Source of the DNA: Comamonadaceae bacterium
GTDB lineage: Bacteria; Pseudomonadota; Gammaproteobacteria; Burkholderiales; Burkholderiaceae_C
Reading direction: 5' to 3'
Assembly: GCA_027486495.1 (NCBI GenBank)
Contig: JAIXOZ010000086.1
Coordinates: 1 to 51,024 of the forward strand
DNA length: 51,024 nt
In this document: positions 7,579-16,347 of the stretch, in pieces
Layout: each line of letters begins with the position of its first letter
Numbering within the stretch: position 1 is the first letter of the stretch
The notes under the pieces: generated by a model
What the model was told of the DNA's origin: nothing
The model's database searches: none
The model's input: the letters and a program-made list of their open reading frames with translations, nothing else
Made by a program: the position numbers and the translations under genes

Positions 7579-8898
7579 ATGAATACCGATGTAGCTATTT
7601 TGGGCGCTGGCGCAGCGGGCATGTTCGTGGCCTTGGTGGCACAGGCGCGTGGCCTGGAGGTCACCTTGATCGATCCCCATGTGCACCAAGCGAACAACTT
7701 CGCCATCAGCGGAGGACTTTTCCCTGCAGCGGGATCGGCGCTGCAACGTGCCGCGGGCTCTGCTGACAGCCCGCAAGCCTGGCTGCAGGATTTGCGCCAA
7801 TTTGCCCCTGGCATGGTCAATGAAAACATTGCCAGTGCGGTAGCCCATGCCCTGCCTTTGGCCACCGATTTTTTGAGCCAAACATGTGCTGCGCCCTTGC
7901 ACTTCTTGCCTGACATGGTTGCCCCCGGTCACAACCAATTGCGCTTTCACTGTGTGGTGCCCGCCTCAGGGGCCGCCATGCACGCCTGGTTCCGCCAAGC
8001 CTGCGCCCAATACCCTCGCATCCGCTGCTTGACCGAGCCCGCAAAAGTCCAGCGCCTGGCTCAGGGCTTTGAGCTGAGAGTGGGCAGCGACCAGCTGCTC
8101 GCCCGCCAAATCGTGCTGGCTGGCGGAGGCTTCGGGGCCAACCCGGAGATGGTCGCACGCTACATCCCCGGTATGGCCGGCGCACTGCACAACGGCTCGC
8201 CCACGCAAGACGGCAGCACCATGGCCTTGGGCATCGAATGGGGCGCTCAGCTTTGGGGCATGGACGGCTACCAGGGGCAAGGCCACACCAACCCGGGCGG
8301 CGCGACCCGACTGGGGATGTCCATCCCGACACTGGGGGGCTTTCTGGCCAACCGCCAAGGCTTGCGATTTGTGGCAGAAGACATCGGCCCCTCGGCACTC
8401 GCTCCGGCCGTGTTGGCACAAGCCGGTGGCGTGGCGCTGGAGGTTTTTGATGCCGCCATCGAGGCCCAATTGGGCAACCACGGGGCTTACCAGCAAGCCG
8501 TCAAGGCCGGGCAGGTGATCACCGCGCCCGATCTGGCCAGTCTGTCCGCGCAGACCGGTGTCGACTTGCACAGCTTGCAGCAAACGGTGGAGGCCGTGAG
8601 GTCTTTTGCAATGGGTCAAGCACGCGACCCACTGGGCCGTCAAAGTTTTGCTCGGGAGTTGGTGCCGCCCTTCAAGGCCTCTTGGGTAACGGGTGCGCTG
8701 TCGCACACCCAGGGCGGCTTGCTGACCTGCGCCGATGGCAAGGTGCTGGACCAGCAAGGCCAAGCCATCCCGAACGTGTTTGCGGTGGGCGGGTGTGCTG
8801 CAGGTTTGTCTGGGCGTGGGGCCGAAGGGTACTTGCCGGGCAACGGCTTGGCCCAGGCTTTTGGCCTGGGCTGGCGGCTGGCTCAGGCTTTGAGCTGA
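7579..8898 (+). CDS. FAD-binding dehydrogenase, fumarate reductase/TcuA-like
   Basis: A 439-aa flavoprotein of the FAD_binding_2 (fumarate reductase/succinate dehydrogenase flavoprotein) superfamily. The dinucleotide motif ILGAGAAGMF is at residues about 7-16, a second FAD contact VLAGGGFGANPEM lies near 185, and the C-terminal signature GGCAAGLSGRGAEGYLPGNGL is near 410. TcuA-type tricarballylate dehydrogenase and ketosteroid dehydrogenases are the closest recognisable types. ATG at 7579 is used because it begins right at the FAD motif; an open stretch back to 7459 lacks similarity. There is no heme or Fe-S partner nearby. It converges on a Bug receptor with a 21-bp gap. An organic-acid dehydrogenase is likely but the substrate is unknown. 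Confidence 0.82.
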   Translation: MNTDVAILGAGAAGMFVALVAQARGLEVTLIDPHVHQANNFAISGGLFPAAGSALQRAAGSADSPQAWLQDLRQFAPGMVNENIASAVAHALPLATDFLSQTCAAPLHFLPDMVAPGHNQLRFHCVVPASGAAMHAWFRQACAQYPRIRCLTEPAKVQRLAQGFELRVGSDQLLARQIVLAGGGFGANPEMVARYIPGMAGALHNGSPTQDGSTMALGIEWGAQLWGMDGYQGQGHTNPGGATRLGMSIPTLGGFLANRQGLRFVAEDIGPSALAPAVLAQAGGVALEVFDAAIEAQLGNHGAYQQAVKAGQVITAPDLASLSAQTGVDLHSLQQTVEAVRSFAMGQARDPLGRQSFARELVPPFKASWVTGALSHTQGGLLTCADGKVLDQQGQAIPNVFAVGGCAAGLSGRGAEGYLPGNGLAQAFGLGWRLAQALS

Positions 8899-8919
8899 TT
8901 CGAGGCCTGGGGCGCTGCC

Positions 8920-9906
8920 TTATTCGGCCTTGGCACCTGAAATCTCAACCGCCCGTTTGAACTTGGCCATTTCGCTGCGGTGAAAAGCTTGGGTGTCTGC
9001 GGCACTGGAGCCAATCACCGTGGCCCCCTGTGCTTCCAGCTGCTGCTTGACGCCCGGGTCGTCCAGGGCTTTTTTGACCTCGGCTTGAATGCGCGCGACC
9101 AAAGTCGGTGGGGTGCCCGCCGGGGCCATCAAAACAATCCAGGCCGTGGCATCAAAACCAGGAATGAACTCGGAAATCGCGGGGACCTGCGGCAACTGGG
9201 GGGAGCGTTTGAGGGAGGTCACAGCCAGCGGAACAATGCTGCCCGACTTGATCTGTCCAACGAGAGAGGGCAACCCTTCAACGCCAGCCTGAACGTCACC
9301 GGCCATGACGGCCTGCATGGCCGGAGCGCCGCCCCGGTAACCCACATGCGTGAGTTTGATGCCTGCATCGGCCTTGATCAACTCCATGACCAAGTGCGAC
9401 GTTGTGCCCGGACCGGAAGAAGCATGGGCCAATTTGTCGGGCTGGGATTTGGCTGCGGCGATCAACTCAGGCAAGGTTTTGAAGTTTTGCTTGGGACTGG
9501 TCACGACCACTTGAGGAAAGGACACCAGTTGGGTCACCGCCGTGAAGTCCTTCAAGGCATCGTAAGGCAGCTTGGTGAACAAAAAAGGGTTGATGGCCAT
9601 GGTGCCGGGGGAGCCAAGCAGCAAGGTATAGCCGTCAGGCTTGGCGCGGGCCGCAAAGTCAGTGCCTATGTTACCGCTGGCTCCGGTTTTGTTGTCCACG
9701 TTCATGCCTTGAGCGGTGTTGGCGGTCATTTTGTTGGCAATGATCCTGGCCACCACATCGACTGCCGATCCGGCAGCAAAGGGGTTGACCCAAGTGACAG
9801 GGCGCGTAGGCCATTCAGTGGTTTGGGCCCCACTGCTCAAGGGCCACAACAAAGGCAAGGCAGCCAGCGAGGCCAAGGCCAGGCGGCGGGTTTTCAGTGC
9901 ATTCAT
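8920..9906 (-). CDS. Bug-family TTT periplasmic solute receptor
   Basis: A 328-aa receptor with a signal peptide at residues 1-29 (RRLALASLAALPLLWPLSSGAQ, shown here from residue 7 only in part: RRLALASLAALPLLWP) and the Bug pattern WPTRPVTWVNPFAAGSAVD, followed by VDNKTGASGNI and AKPDGYTLLL. ATG at 9906 has GGAG seven bases upstream, which decides the start over more distal codons. It follows the OYE-like gene by 62 bp on the same strand, so the two probably form an operon in which the receptor delivers an unsaturated or N-methylated acid to the reductase. No membrane TctAB genes are adjacent. Confidence 0.92.
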   Translation of the reverse strand: MNALKTRRLALASLAALPLLWPLSSGAQTTEWPTRPVTWVNPFAAGSAVDVVARIIANKMTANTAQGMNVDNKTGASGNIGTDFAARAKPDGYTLLLGSPGTMAINPFLFTKLPYDALKDFTAVTQLVSFPQVVVTSPKQNFKTLPELIAAAKSQPDKLAHASSGPGTTSHLVMELIKADAGIKLTHVGYRGGAPAMQAVMAGDVQAGVEGLPSLVGQIKSGSIVPLAVTSLKRSPQLPQVPAISEFIPGFDATAWIVLMAPAGTPPTLVARIQAEVKKALDDPGVKQQLEAQGATVIGSSAADTQAFHRSEMAKFKRAVEISGAKAE

Positions 9907-9968
9907 GCAAGTCTCCATGGTGATAAAAAAGGGCATTCGTGCAAACGGCATACAGGGCGGGCACGGTG

Positions 9969-11966
9969 TCATATAGACACCCCCACACCATAGCCTTGAG
10001 CGGTAGCAGACAATGTCTCTCCGGCGGCAAGGCAGTCACCAATTTGGTAAAACGGACGACCGCTGGCCTGCAGGGCCTGTAGCAATTCTGTGTTGGGTTG
10101 GCGTGGCGTGGCATAGGTGATCAGCGCCACGTCCTGGATCTCGCCACGGCGTCCGCCATAAATGCTGTCGTAGGCCAATCGCCCATGCGCCTCAAAACCA
10201 TCATCCCATTGCAACTGGCTCTGCACATGCACCGTGACGCCGGCTTGGTGCATGCGCCGCAAAATGCTCTGACGCGTGACCAGACTGCAGTCCGCTGCAA
10301 TTTGCTCTCGCGGGGTCAACACCACCACCAGCTCAAACAAGCTCGCCAGGCGTTCGGCCACAGCATAGGTTGCCTCCACCGGGTCCAGGTCCCATATGAC
10401 GGCCGTGCCTCTTTGGCGCTGGCCATAACGCGGCAAATCTGCACACAAGCTGGGCAGGTCCGGTATCCAGCCAAGCTCCCGCAGGGAGTCGGGCAATTCC
10501 AGTGGCCATACTGGTGTGCCACCCGTGGCCAGAACGAACGCATCGCAGTCCTGCAAGGACACATCCTGAGGGGCCAATCGGCGGCCCAGATCAAATTGCA
10601 CACCGTGCTCCTGTGCCCGCTCAAATTGGTAGTCGTAAATGCTGGACAAAGCGTCTTGCGTAGGCAAATTGGCCAAGCGGCGGGCTTTGCCACCCACCTG
10701 CGCCGAAGCCCCGACCACGCGCACCTGATGCCCCCGCGCTGCGGCAGTCCAGGCGGCTTCAAGACCGGCGATGCCGGCACCGATGACCAGCAGTTTTTGG
10801 GGCTTGAGGGTTGGGAGGAGAACTTGCCCTTCGGTTTGCGCAGCCAGTCTGGGGTTGTTGTCGCAAGCAATGGGACGGTCTTGCACGATGGTTTTCCAGC
10901 AGGTGTTGCACGAAACGCAATAGCGAATGCGGCCGGCTTGTCCCTGGCGGGCCTTGTCGGGCCACTGCGGATCGGTGATCAAAGGCCTGCCCAAGCCGAT
11001 CAATTGCACCCGATCGGCCTGCAGCAGCGCTTGGGCCTCGGCCGGGTCGGTGATGCGCCCCAGGCTCATGACGGCCACCCCTTCGGCATGGGCCGCCAAT
11101 CGCTCGATCAATGGGGCATAGGGCATGCGTGGCCCTGCAATATCGGGCAAATGCATCTCGAGAGAACGTGCATGTGCACCCTGAGCAAAAGCCAGGTAGG
11201 CCGGTCGGCACTGCTGGAGCAAGGCCTGCACGATCTCGATGGCATGATCAGGCGGAATGCTGTCAGCCAAGCCGTCATCTGCCGGCAATTTGATGCCCAC
11301 CACAAAGCCGTCACCGCAGGCCTGCCGAATCGCCCGTGTCATCTCGGCCAGCCAGCGGGTGCGGCCTTTGGCGTCGCCGCCGTAGGCATCGTCGCGGCGA
11401 TTGGCTCTTGGCGACAAAAACAAGTGAAACAAATGCCCATGGCAAGCCGACAACTCGACTCCGGAAAACCCGGCCCGCTGCAAAAGCAAGGCCCGCTCGG
11501 CCACCATGCTCACCCAATCTTGAACCTCTTGTGTGCTCATGGCGCGCGGCATGGTGCCACTGAGGTCATCGGGCAAAGCACTGGGGGCCAATGCCTGGCT
11601 GCCACGGCCAGGAATGTGACGACCCCGACCGGGATCTTGGATTTGAGCCACCAAATGGCATTTATGGGTATTCACGGCATCAACCAAACGCCGAAGATCG
11701 CCCAAATGTGCAAGATCGAAGGCTGGTAAACGCATTGGGTTTTGCCAAGCCCCAAGACCCACAGGTTCGGTGACCAACATGGCCGCTCCGCCTTGGGCGC
11801 GCGTCTCGCAGTAACGCAAGTAGGCTTCACCCAAAACCCCGCGGGCACCCAAACGTGTAGAAATAGAGGCGTGAACGATCCGATTTTTCAGATTCACCCC
11901 ACCCAAGCGCAAGGGTGAAAACAAAGCGGGATAAGGATTTTCTCGTGATTCTGTGGCGAACTGCAT
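9969..11966 (-). CDS. OYE-type Fe-S flavoprotein (2,4-dienoyl-CoA reductase/TMADH-like)
   Basis: A 665-aa multidomain oxidoreductase. Residues about 10-340 form an Old Yellow Enzyme TIM barrel binding FMN (FSPLRLGGVNLKNRIV; FLSPRANRRDDAYGG). Then comes the Fe-S segment RYCVSCNTCWK...ACDNNP with spacing C-x2-C-x2-C-x11-C. Residues from about 385 form a second nucleotide-binding domain opening with LLVIGAGIAGLEAAW. The cysteine spacing resembles trimethylamine dehydrogenase more than FadH (C-x2-C-x3-C). In the motif that usually reads HGYL, this protein has HGHL, so the usual active-site tyrosine is replaced by histidine. It may reduce enoyl compounds or demethylate or dehydrogenate amines. It is upstream of, and probably cotranscribed with, a Bug receptor. 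Confidence 0.85.
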   Translation of the reverse strand: MQFATESRENPYPALFSPLRLGGVNLKNRIVHASISTRLGARGVLGEAYLRYCETRAQGGAAMLVTEPVGLGAWQNPMRLPAFDLAHLGDLRRLVDAVNTHKCHLVAQIQDPGRGRHIPGRGSQALAPSALPDDLSGTMPRAMSTQEVQDWVSMVAERALLLQRAGFSGVELSACHGHLFHLFLSPRANRRDDAYGGDAKGRTRWLAEMTRAIRQACGDGFVVGIKLPADDGLADSIPPDHAIEIVQALLQQCRPAYLAFAQGAHARSLEMHLPDIAGPRMPYAPLIERLAAHAEGVAVMSLGRITDPAEAQALLQADRVQLIGLGRPLITDPQWPDKARQGQAGRIRYCVSCNTCWKTIVQDRPIACDNNPRLAAQTEGQVLLPTLKPQKLLVIGAGIAGLEAAWTAAARGHQVRVVGASAQVGGKARRLANLPTQDALSSIYDYQFERAQEHGVQFDLGRRLAPQDVSLQDCDAFVLATGGTPVWPLELPDSLRELGWIPDLPSLCADLPRYGQRQRGTAVIWDLDPVEATYAVAERLASLFELVVVLTPREQIAADCSLVTRQSILRRMHQAGVTVHVQSQLQWDDGFEAHGRLAYDSIYGGRRGEIQDVALITYATPRQPNTELLQALQASGRPFYQIGDCLAAGETLSATAQGYGVGVSI

Positions 11967-12108
11967 TCATTTGAGTATGAACGAGCACTCCACCAGCCAC
12001 CCCCCGCGAAAACCCTGAGATTCAAGCCCTGTGAACCCATCAGCCAAGAGGGAAAACAGGCTTTGTTTGTGGCAAGGAAAGCGTCAAAAGGCCCCGACAT
12101 GCGGCACA

Positions 12109-12720
12109 TCAAGCCGCCAGCAAATAGCCTTCTGAAGCCGATGCGTCCAAAGTGCGCCCTTGAATCAAGGCTGGTGCAGCTTGCTTGAATGCTGCGACGA
12201 CCTGGCCCTCGTCCATGGAGAAAATATCGTCTTGCAGGAGCCTGGAAAAGAACAGATCGGCCGACAACTGCGGCGCATGCTGATGGCAATAATCGGCCAA
12301 CAGCATCCGATAAAAGTCCACAAAGTCACGCATCAAGGCACAAGTTTTCCTTGCATCGATCAATTGCGCCTGCTCGGGCACAGACAACAGTTTCAGCGGG
12401 TTTTCGCTGTACAAACCAAATCGGGTCCAGCCAAATTTAGGGTAAGCCGTTTGCGCACGCCAGTTGGTGTAGTGCCGCTTGAAATACGTCTGCATGCATT
12501 GGTCCGTAGCCACCAAAGCAAACAAGCACAAAATAAACATGGGACGCAACTCGGTGTCTATGTTTTCCAGGTCGTCTTGAGCGCGAATCCAGTTTTTGCC
12601 CCCAAACTGGATCAGGTCCTTGTCGTTCAAAATCTCTTTGAGCACTTGAGGCACTTCGCTGAATTGCAGCTTGCCGATATCACGTTGAAAACCGTCATTG
12701 AAATAAGTAACGATGCTCAT
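12109..12720 (-). CDS. Unrecognised 203-aa protein
   Basis: I do not recognise this family. The product is probably soluble and mainly helical, rich in aromatic residues (YFKRHYTNW, FGWTRFGLY), with one moderately hydrophobic stretch near residues 58-72 (LRPMFILCLFALVATD) that could be a buried helix. There is no signal peptide or known motif. ATG at 12720 is preceded by AAAGG about 8 bases upstream, a reasonable ribosome site, which supports a real gene. Codon use is less GC-biased than in neighbours and the upstream sequence is very AT-rich, consistent with acquisition by transfer or an infrequently expressed accessory gene. It stands alone between the OYE-like gene and an ABC receptor. Confidence 0.6.
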   Translation of the reverse strand: MSIVTYFNDGFQRDIGKLQFSEVPQVLKEILNDKDLIQFGGKNWIRAQDDLENIDTELRPMFILCLFALVATDQCMQTYFKRHYTNWRAQTAYPKFGWTRFGLYSENPLKLLSVPEQAQLIDARKTCALMRDFVDFYRMLLADYCHQHAPQLSADLFFSRLLQDDIFSMDEGQVVAAFKQAAPALIQGRTLDASASEGYLLAA

Positions 12721-13019
12721 TTTTTTGCCTTTCGATTAAAAAAATGAATTCAGCAGATGACAATTTGAAAAACCAAGGGACTGACAAGCATTCAATTGCG
12801 CCCCTCACAAATCCAAATATTTACCTTTCATTGGATTTGCTGTTTTTATTTTATGAAATCTTAATAATTAATTTTTAAAATAAAACAACCATTAGAGATT
12901 TATTACATCTTGTTTCAAATTTTCAAGTCTGCCGATGCGGGCATAAAAAAGTCTCGGCCATAAAGTTCACCCTCCAACAGTCCGCAGCAAAGTTAAGAAA
13001 AAGACAACCCAAAACCCGT
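12721..13019. other. AT-rich intergenic region
   Basis: This 299-bp gap is strikingly AT-rich from about 12820 to 12920, unlike the rest of the window. It probably holds the promoter of the unknown gene at 12720 and the 3' end of the ABC-receptor transcript. No gene, terminal inverted repeat or tRNA was seen. Confidence 0.5.
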
Positions 13020-14297
13020 TCACCCTCCCGGACGCACCATCTGGCAGGTGCTGGGCAGACGGGCCTGCTCGGCCTTGATCTGGTGCACCACTTTGAAGCC
13101 GTAACCGGAGCCTTCCACGTCAAAGGGCACACCTGGCGTGCCTTGGCGGGCCATCATGCCCACCACCAGAGGCTGCTGAAACTGGTGGTCTTGCGCCCGC
13201 ATGCTGCCGGTTTGTCCTGCGATGCTGACGCGGGCTTTTTCCAGTTGCATGGCCACGGCCACCGGGTCGGTGCCCCCGGCTTTTTCCACCGCCTGCGCCA
13301 GCGCCTCGATCATGAGTTGCATGCGCACATGCACATAGTCTTCGGAGGGTTTAGGGAAACGCTGACGAAAGTCTTGGTAGAACTGGGCGCTGGCCTGTCC
13401 TGGCACATTGGGCAGCCAGTCGGCCACCGCGATCACGCGGCCCACACCGGCTTCGCCAATGGCTGCAGGCGCGCCCAAGGCGTTGCCATAAAAGGTATAG
13501 AACTTGCCTTCGTAACCGGCCTCGCGCGCGGATTTGACCAAAAGCGTCAGGTCATTGCCCCAGTTGCCGGTGATCACGGCCTGCGCACCGCTGGCTTTGA
13601 TCTTGGCTGCATAGGGCAAGAAGTCTTTGACCCGCCCCATGGGGTGCAGCTCATCGCCCACGATCTGCACATCCGGGCGCTGCACGCCCAACTGCCGCCG
13701 GGCCTCACGCAACACGGCCTGACCAAAACTGTAGTCCTGACCGATCAGATAGGCCGATTTCACGCTTTGATCTTCACGCAAGACCTGCATGAGCGCTGCC
13801 ATGCGCATGTCGGCATGGGCATCGAAACGGAAATGCCAGAAGCTGCATTTTTCGTTGGTCAAGGCAGGGTCGACTGCCGAGTAATTGAGAAAGAGCACGC
13901 GCCGGTTGGGCTCGCGCTCGTTGTGCTTGTTGATGGCGTCGATCAGGGCCGCCGCATTGGCCGATGAGTTGCCTTGCAACACGACCTGCGCGCCGTCGTC
14001 GATGGCCGATTTGAGGGCCGACAAAGCCTCTTCGCTTTGGCCTTTGCTGTCGTGGCGCGTCAACACCATGGGCCGCATGCCTTGTGCGGTGGGCACGCCG
14101 CCGCGGGCATTGACCCGCTCGACGGCCCAGGCAATGTTGCGCAACACCGATTCACCGGTGTTGGCAAAGGGGCCGCTCAGGCCCTCGATCAAGGCCAGGC
14201 GAATGGGCGCGGGCGGATGGGCATGGGCGGGCACAAAACACACAACAGTGGCACAGGCCAGCAGCGTGCGTCGCGAAAAAAAGGGCAGTGAATGCAT
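13020..14297 (-). CDS. ABC-transporter periplasmic receptor, branched-chain amino acid (LivJ/Peripla_BP_6) type
   Basis: A 425-aa type I periplasmic binding protein. Residues about 1-26 (FFSRRTLLACATVVCFVPAHA) form a signal peptide, and the mature chain opens with PIRLALIEGLSGPFANTGE, typical of LivJ-like receptors. The domain continues to the C-terminus at normal length. ATG at 14297 is chosen because it starts the signal peptide. No permease or ATPase genes are adjacent, so it is an orphan receptor; ligands in this family include amino acids, urea, amides and aromatic acids. A perfect 14-bp palindrome lies 77 bp upstream of the start. Confidence 0.88.
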   Translation of the reverse strand: MHSLPFFSRRTLLACATVVCFVPAHAHPPAPIRLALIEGLSGPFANTGESVLRNIAWAVERVNARGGVPTAQGMRPMVLTRHDSKGQSEEALSALKSAIDDGAQVVLQGNSSANAAALIDAINKHNEREPNRRVLFLNYSAVDPALTNEKCSFWHFRFDAHADMRMAALMQVLREDQSVKSAYLIGQDYSFGQAVLREARRQLGVQRPDVQIVGDELHPMGRVKDFLPYAAKIKASGAQAVITGNWGNDLTLLVKSAREAGYEGKFYTFYGNALGAPAAIGEAGVGRVIAVADWLPNVPGQASAQFYQDFRQRFPKPSEDYVHVRMQLMIEALAQAVEKAGGTDPVAVAMQLEKARVSIAGQTGSMRAQDHQFQQPLVVGMMARQGTPGVPFDVEGSGYGFKVVHQIKAEQARLPSTCQMVRPGG

Positions 14298-14373
14298 GAC
14301 AAGACAGACGCAGGACCGATAACCGGTCCACACAAGCAAAGGGGCGGAGTTTAACCAGCTGGAAATCACACCC

Positions 14374-14387
14374 TCGGGTTAACCCGA
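14374..14387. promoter_or_regulatory. Perfect 14-bp palindrome, candidate operator
   Basis: TCGGGTTAACCCGA is self-complementary and lies in the 139-bp gap upstream of the orphan ABC receptor (start 14297) and just past the tsaD stop (14437). A transcription-factor site controlling the receptor is the simplest reading. No regulator gene is adjacent. Confidence 0.45.
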
Positions 14388-14436
14388 ATTCCAACAGGGC
14401 TTGTCAAGGGCCTTGTCAGGGCGGGATTTCGAAGCG

Positions 14437-15486
14437 TCAAACTCCGGCCAGCTCGTGCAGAGGCCAGCGTGGCTTGACGTCAAAGCTGTAACGGGCTTCA
14501 GCGTTTTGCGCCCCTGCTTGCAAACGCATCGCGGCGGCCATGGCGATCATGGCGCCGTTGTCGGTGCACAAATGCAGTTCGGGGTAGTGCACGCGCACCT
14601 TCGCTTTGGCGCAGGCAGCGTTGAGCTGCGCGCGCAGCTCGCGGTTGGCCCCCACCCCCCCGGCCACCACCAAGCGCTTCATGCCACTGGATTTGAGCGC
14701 GTTCATGGATTTTTTGACCAACACTTCCACAATCGCGGCTTGGGTCGATGCGGCCAAGTCGGCCCGCTCTTGCGCGCCTTCGGTGTGAGCGGCAGGGCCG
14801 ATTTTTTGGCTTTGAGTGAGCACCGCCGTCTTAAGGCCTGCAAAAGAAAAATCCAGATCACCACTGTGCAGCAGCGGGCGGGGCAACTTGTAGGCGGCTG
14901 GGTTGCCCTGCTCGGCCAGTTGCGACAAACCCGGGCCACCGGGGTAAGGTAGACCCATGAGCTTGGCCGATTTGTCAAAGGCTTCGCCTGCGGCGTCGTC
15001 AATCGTCTCGCCCAGCAGTTCGTAGCGGCTCACGCCGTCCACCCGCATCAACTGCGTGTGTCCGCCCGACACCAGCAAGGCGATGAAAGGGAATTCGGGC
15101 GGGTCGGCACTCAAAAATGGCGAGAGCAAATGCCCTTCGAGGTGGTGAACGCCCAGCACCGGCTTGCCCAAAGAAGCCGCCAGCGCACAGGCTACGCCCG
15201 AGCCCACGAGCAGCGCCCCGGCCAACCCCGGGCCCCGGGTGTAGGCCACCACATCAATGTCGGCCAAAGTAGCCCCCGCCTCGGCCAGCACCTGGCGGGT
15301 GAGCGGCAAAACCCGGCGGATGTGGTCACGGCTGGCCAGCTCGGGCACCACGCCGCCATAGGCTTGGTGCATCTCGATCTGACTGAAGAGCGCGTGCGAC
15401 AGCAAGCGCGGCATACCACCGCCCTTGGTGACCATCAAGGCCACGCCCGTTTCGTCGCATGAAGATTCAATACCCAAAATGTGCAT
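14437..15486 (-). CDS. tsaD: tRNA N6-adenosine threonylcarbamoyltransferase TsaD
   Basis: A 349-aa ASKHA-fold enzyme that, with TsaB and TsaE, transfers the threonylcarbamoyl group from TC-AMP to A37 of ANN-decoding tRNAs. [14 protein letters not shown] opens the protein. The metal-binding HHLEGH motif is at residues 114-119, and [17 protein letters not shown] and [10 protein letters not shown] follow in family order. Length is standard. ATG at 15486 is certain because it starts at the conserved MxILGIE. It is an essential cytoplasmic gene. It diverges from the ModA-like gene across 120 bp. Confidence 0.98.
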   Translation of the reverse strand: MHILGIESSCDETGVALMVTKGGGMPRLLSHALFSQIEMHQAYGGVVPELASRDHIRRVLPLTRQVLAEAGATLADIDVVAYTRGPGLAGALLVGSGVACALAASLGKPVLGVHHLEGHLLSPFLSADPPEFPFIALLVSGGHTQLMRVDGVSRYELLGETIDDAAGEAFDKSAKLMGLPYPGGPGLSQLAEQGNPAAYKLPRPLLHSGDLDFSFAGLKTAVLTQSQKIGPAAHTEGAQERADLAASTQAAIVEVLVKKSMNALKSSGMKRLVVAGGVGANRELRAQLNAACAKAKVRVHYPELHLCTDNGAMIAMAAAMRLQAGAQNAEARYSFDVKPRWPLHELAGV

Positions 15487-15606
15487 AACGGCGAGTTTAA
15501 GCGGGGCATGGGGCGAACCGGCGCCTTGTTCATAATCCTGACAGTTGCAGCGCCCCAATGTGAAAGGGCGTTGCGCATTTAACCCCTGCCATTCAAAGCG
15601 CCCCAC

Positions 15607-16299
15607 ATGACCACCATCCGTCTGATTTCCTCCATGGCCACCAAGCCGCTGCTGGCCGATCTGGTGGCGCTTTACCAAGCGCAAGCTCTCGACATCCATG
15701 TGCAAGCAGAGTCGGTCGGCGGGGTCGATGCGGCCCAGCGCGTGCAGTCCGGCGAGGCTTTTGACGCCGTGGTGCTGGCCAGCGACGCCATCGACAAACT
15801 GATCACCAGTGGCCATGTGCTGGCGGGCAGTCGCGTGGACTTGGTGCATTCGGGTGTGGCGGTGGCCGTGCCTTTGGGCCAGCCAGTGCCCGACATTTCC
15901 AGCGAAGACGCGCTGCGCCAAGCCGTGCTGTCCGCGCCTTCGTTGGGTCTGTCCACCGGCCCCAGCGGTGTGCAGTTGCGCCAACTGTTTGAGCGTTGGG
16001 GCATCCTCCATCAAATCGAGACAAAGCTGGTCCAAGCCAAGCCAGGCGTACCGGTGGGCGCCCTGCTGGCCCGGGGCGAGGTGGCGCTGGGTTTTCAGCA
16101 GTTGAGCGAAATGCGCGGCGTCACAGGCATCCAGGTGCTCGGTCCCCTGCCCCCCCCGGTACAGATCACAACCACGTTTTCGGGCAGTGTGGCCAGCAGC
16201 AGCACACAGCCACAGGCAGTACAAGAATTGCTGGCTTTTTGGGCCTCACCTGAATGCTCCCCCTGCAAAGTGTTGCATGGCATGGCAGCCGTTGAATAG
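15607..16299 (+). CDS. ModA-like substrate-binding domain protein lacking a signal peptide
   Basis: A 230-aa protein with the type II periplasmic-binding fold seen in molybdate receptors (ModA): [25 protein letters not shown], a [13 protein letters not shown] hinge strand, and [20 protein letters not shown]. It begins [16 protein letters not shown] without a hydrophobic signal, so it should remain in the cytoplasm. It carries a C-terminal CSPC (CxxC) not typical of ModA. It lies 48 bp before ybiB-cobA on the same strand; in related bacteria such genes accompany assimilatory nitrate/nitrite reductases, which need molybdopterin and siroheme. An intracellular ligand sensor is possible; transport is unlikely. 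Confidence 0.75.
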   Translation: MTTIRLISSMATKPLLADLVALYQAQALDIHVQAESVGGVDAAQRVQSGEAFDAVVLASDAIDKLITSGHVLAGSRVDLVHSGVAVAVPLGQPVPDISSEDALRQAVLSAPSLGLSTGPSGVQLRQLFERWGILHQIETKLVQAKPGVPVGALLARGEVALGFQQLSEMRGVTGIQVLGPLPPPVQITTTFSGSVASSSTQPQAVQELLAFWASPECSPCKVLHGMAAVE

Positions 16300-16347
16300 G
16301 CATATGCTTATAACCGATAGTGATCCTTTTTCCCGCACAATGCGCCC

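Noticed and set aside
12160-12747. Plus-strand 195-codon frame opposite the unknown gene
   Set aside because: Only the minus strand has a ribosome site at a sensible spacing and a protein-like composition. Confidence is moderate because neither product matches a known family.
14437-16224. A possible 595-residue tsaD fusion protein on the minus strand
   Set aside because: The tsaD frame simply remains open upstream across the oppositely oriented ModA-like gene. Family similarity begins exactly at [10 protein letters not shown] (15486), and the ModA-like protein is convincing on the other strand.
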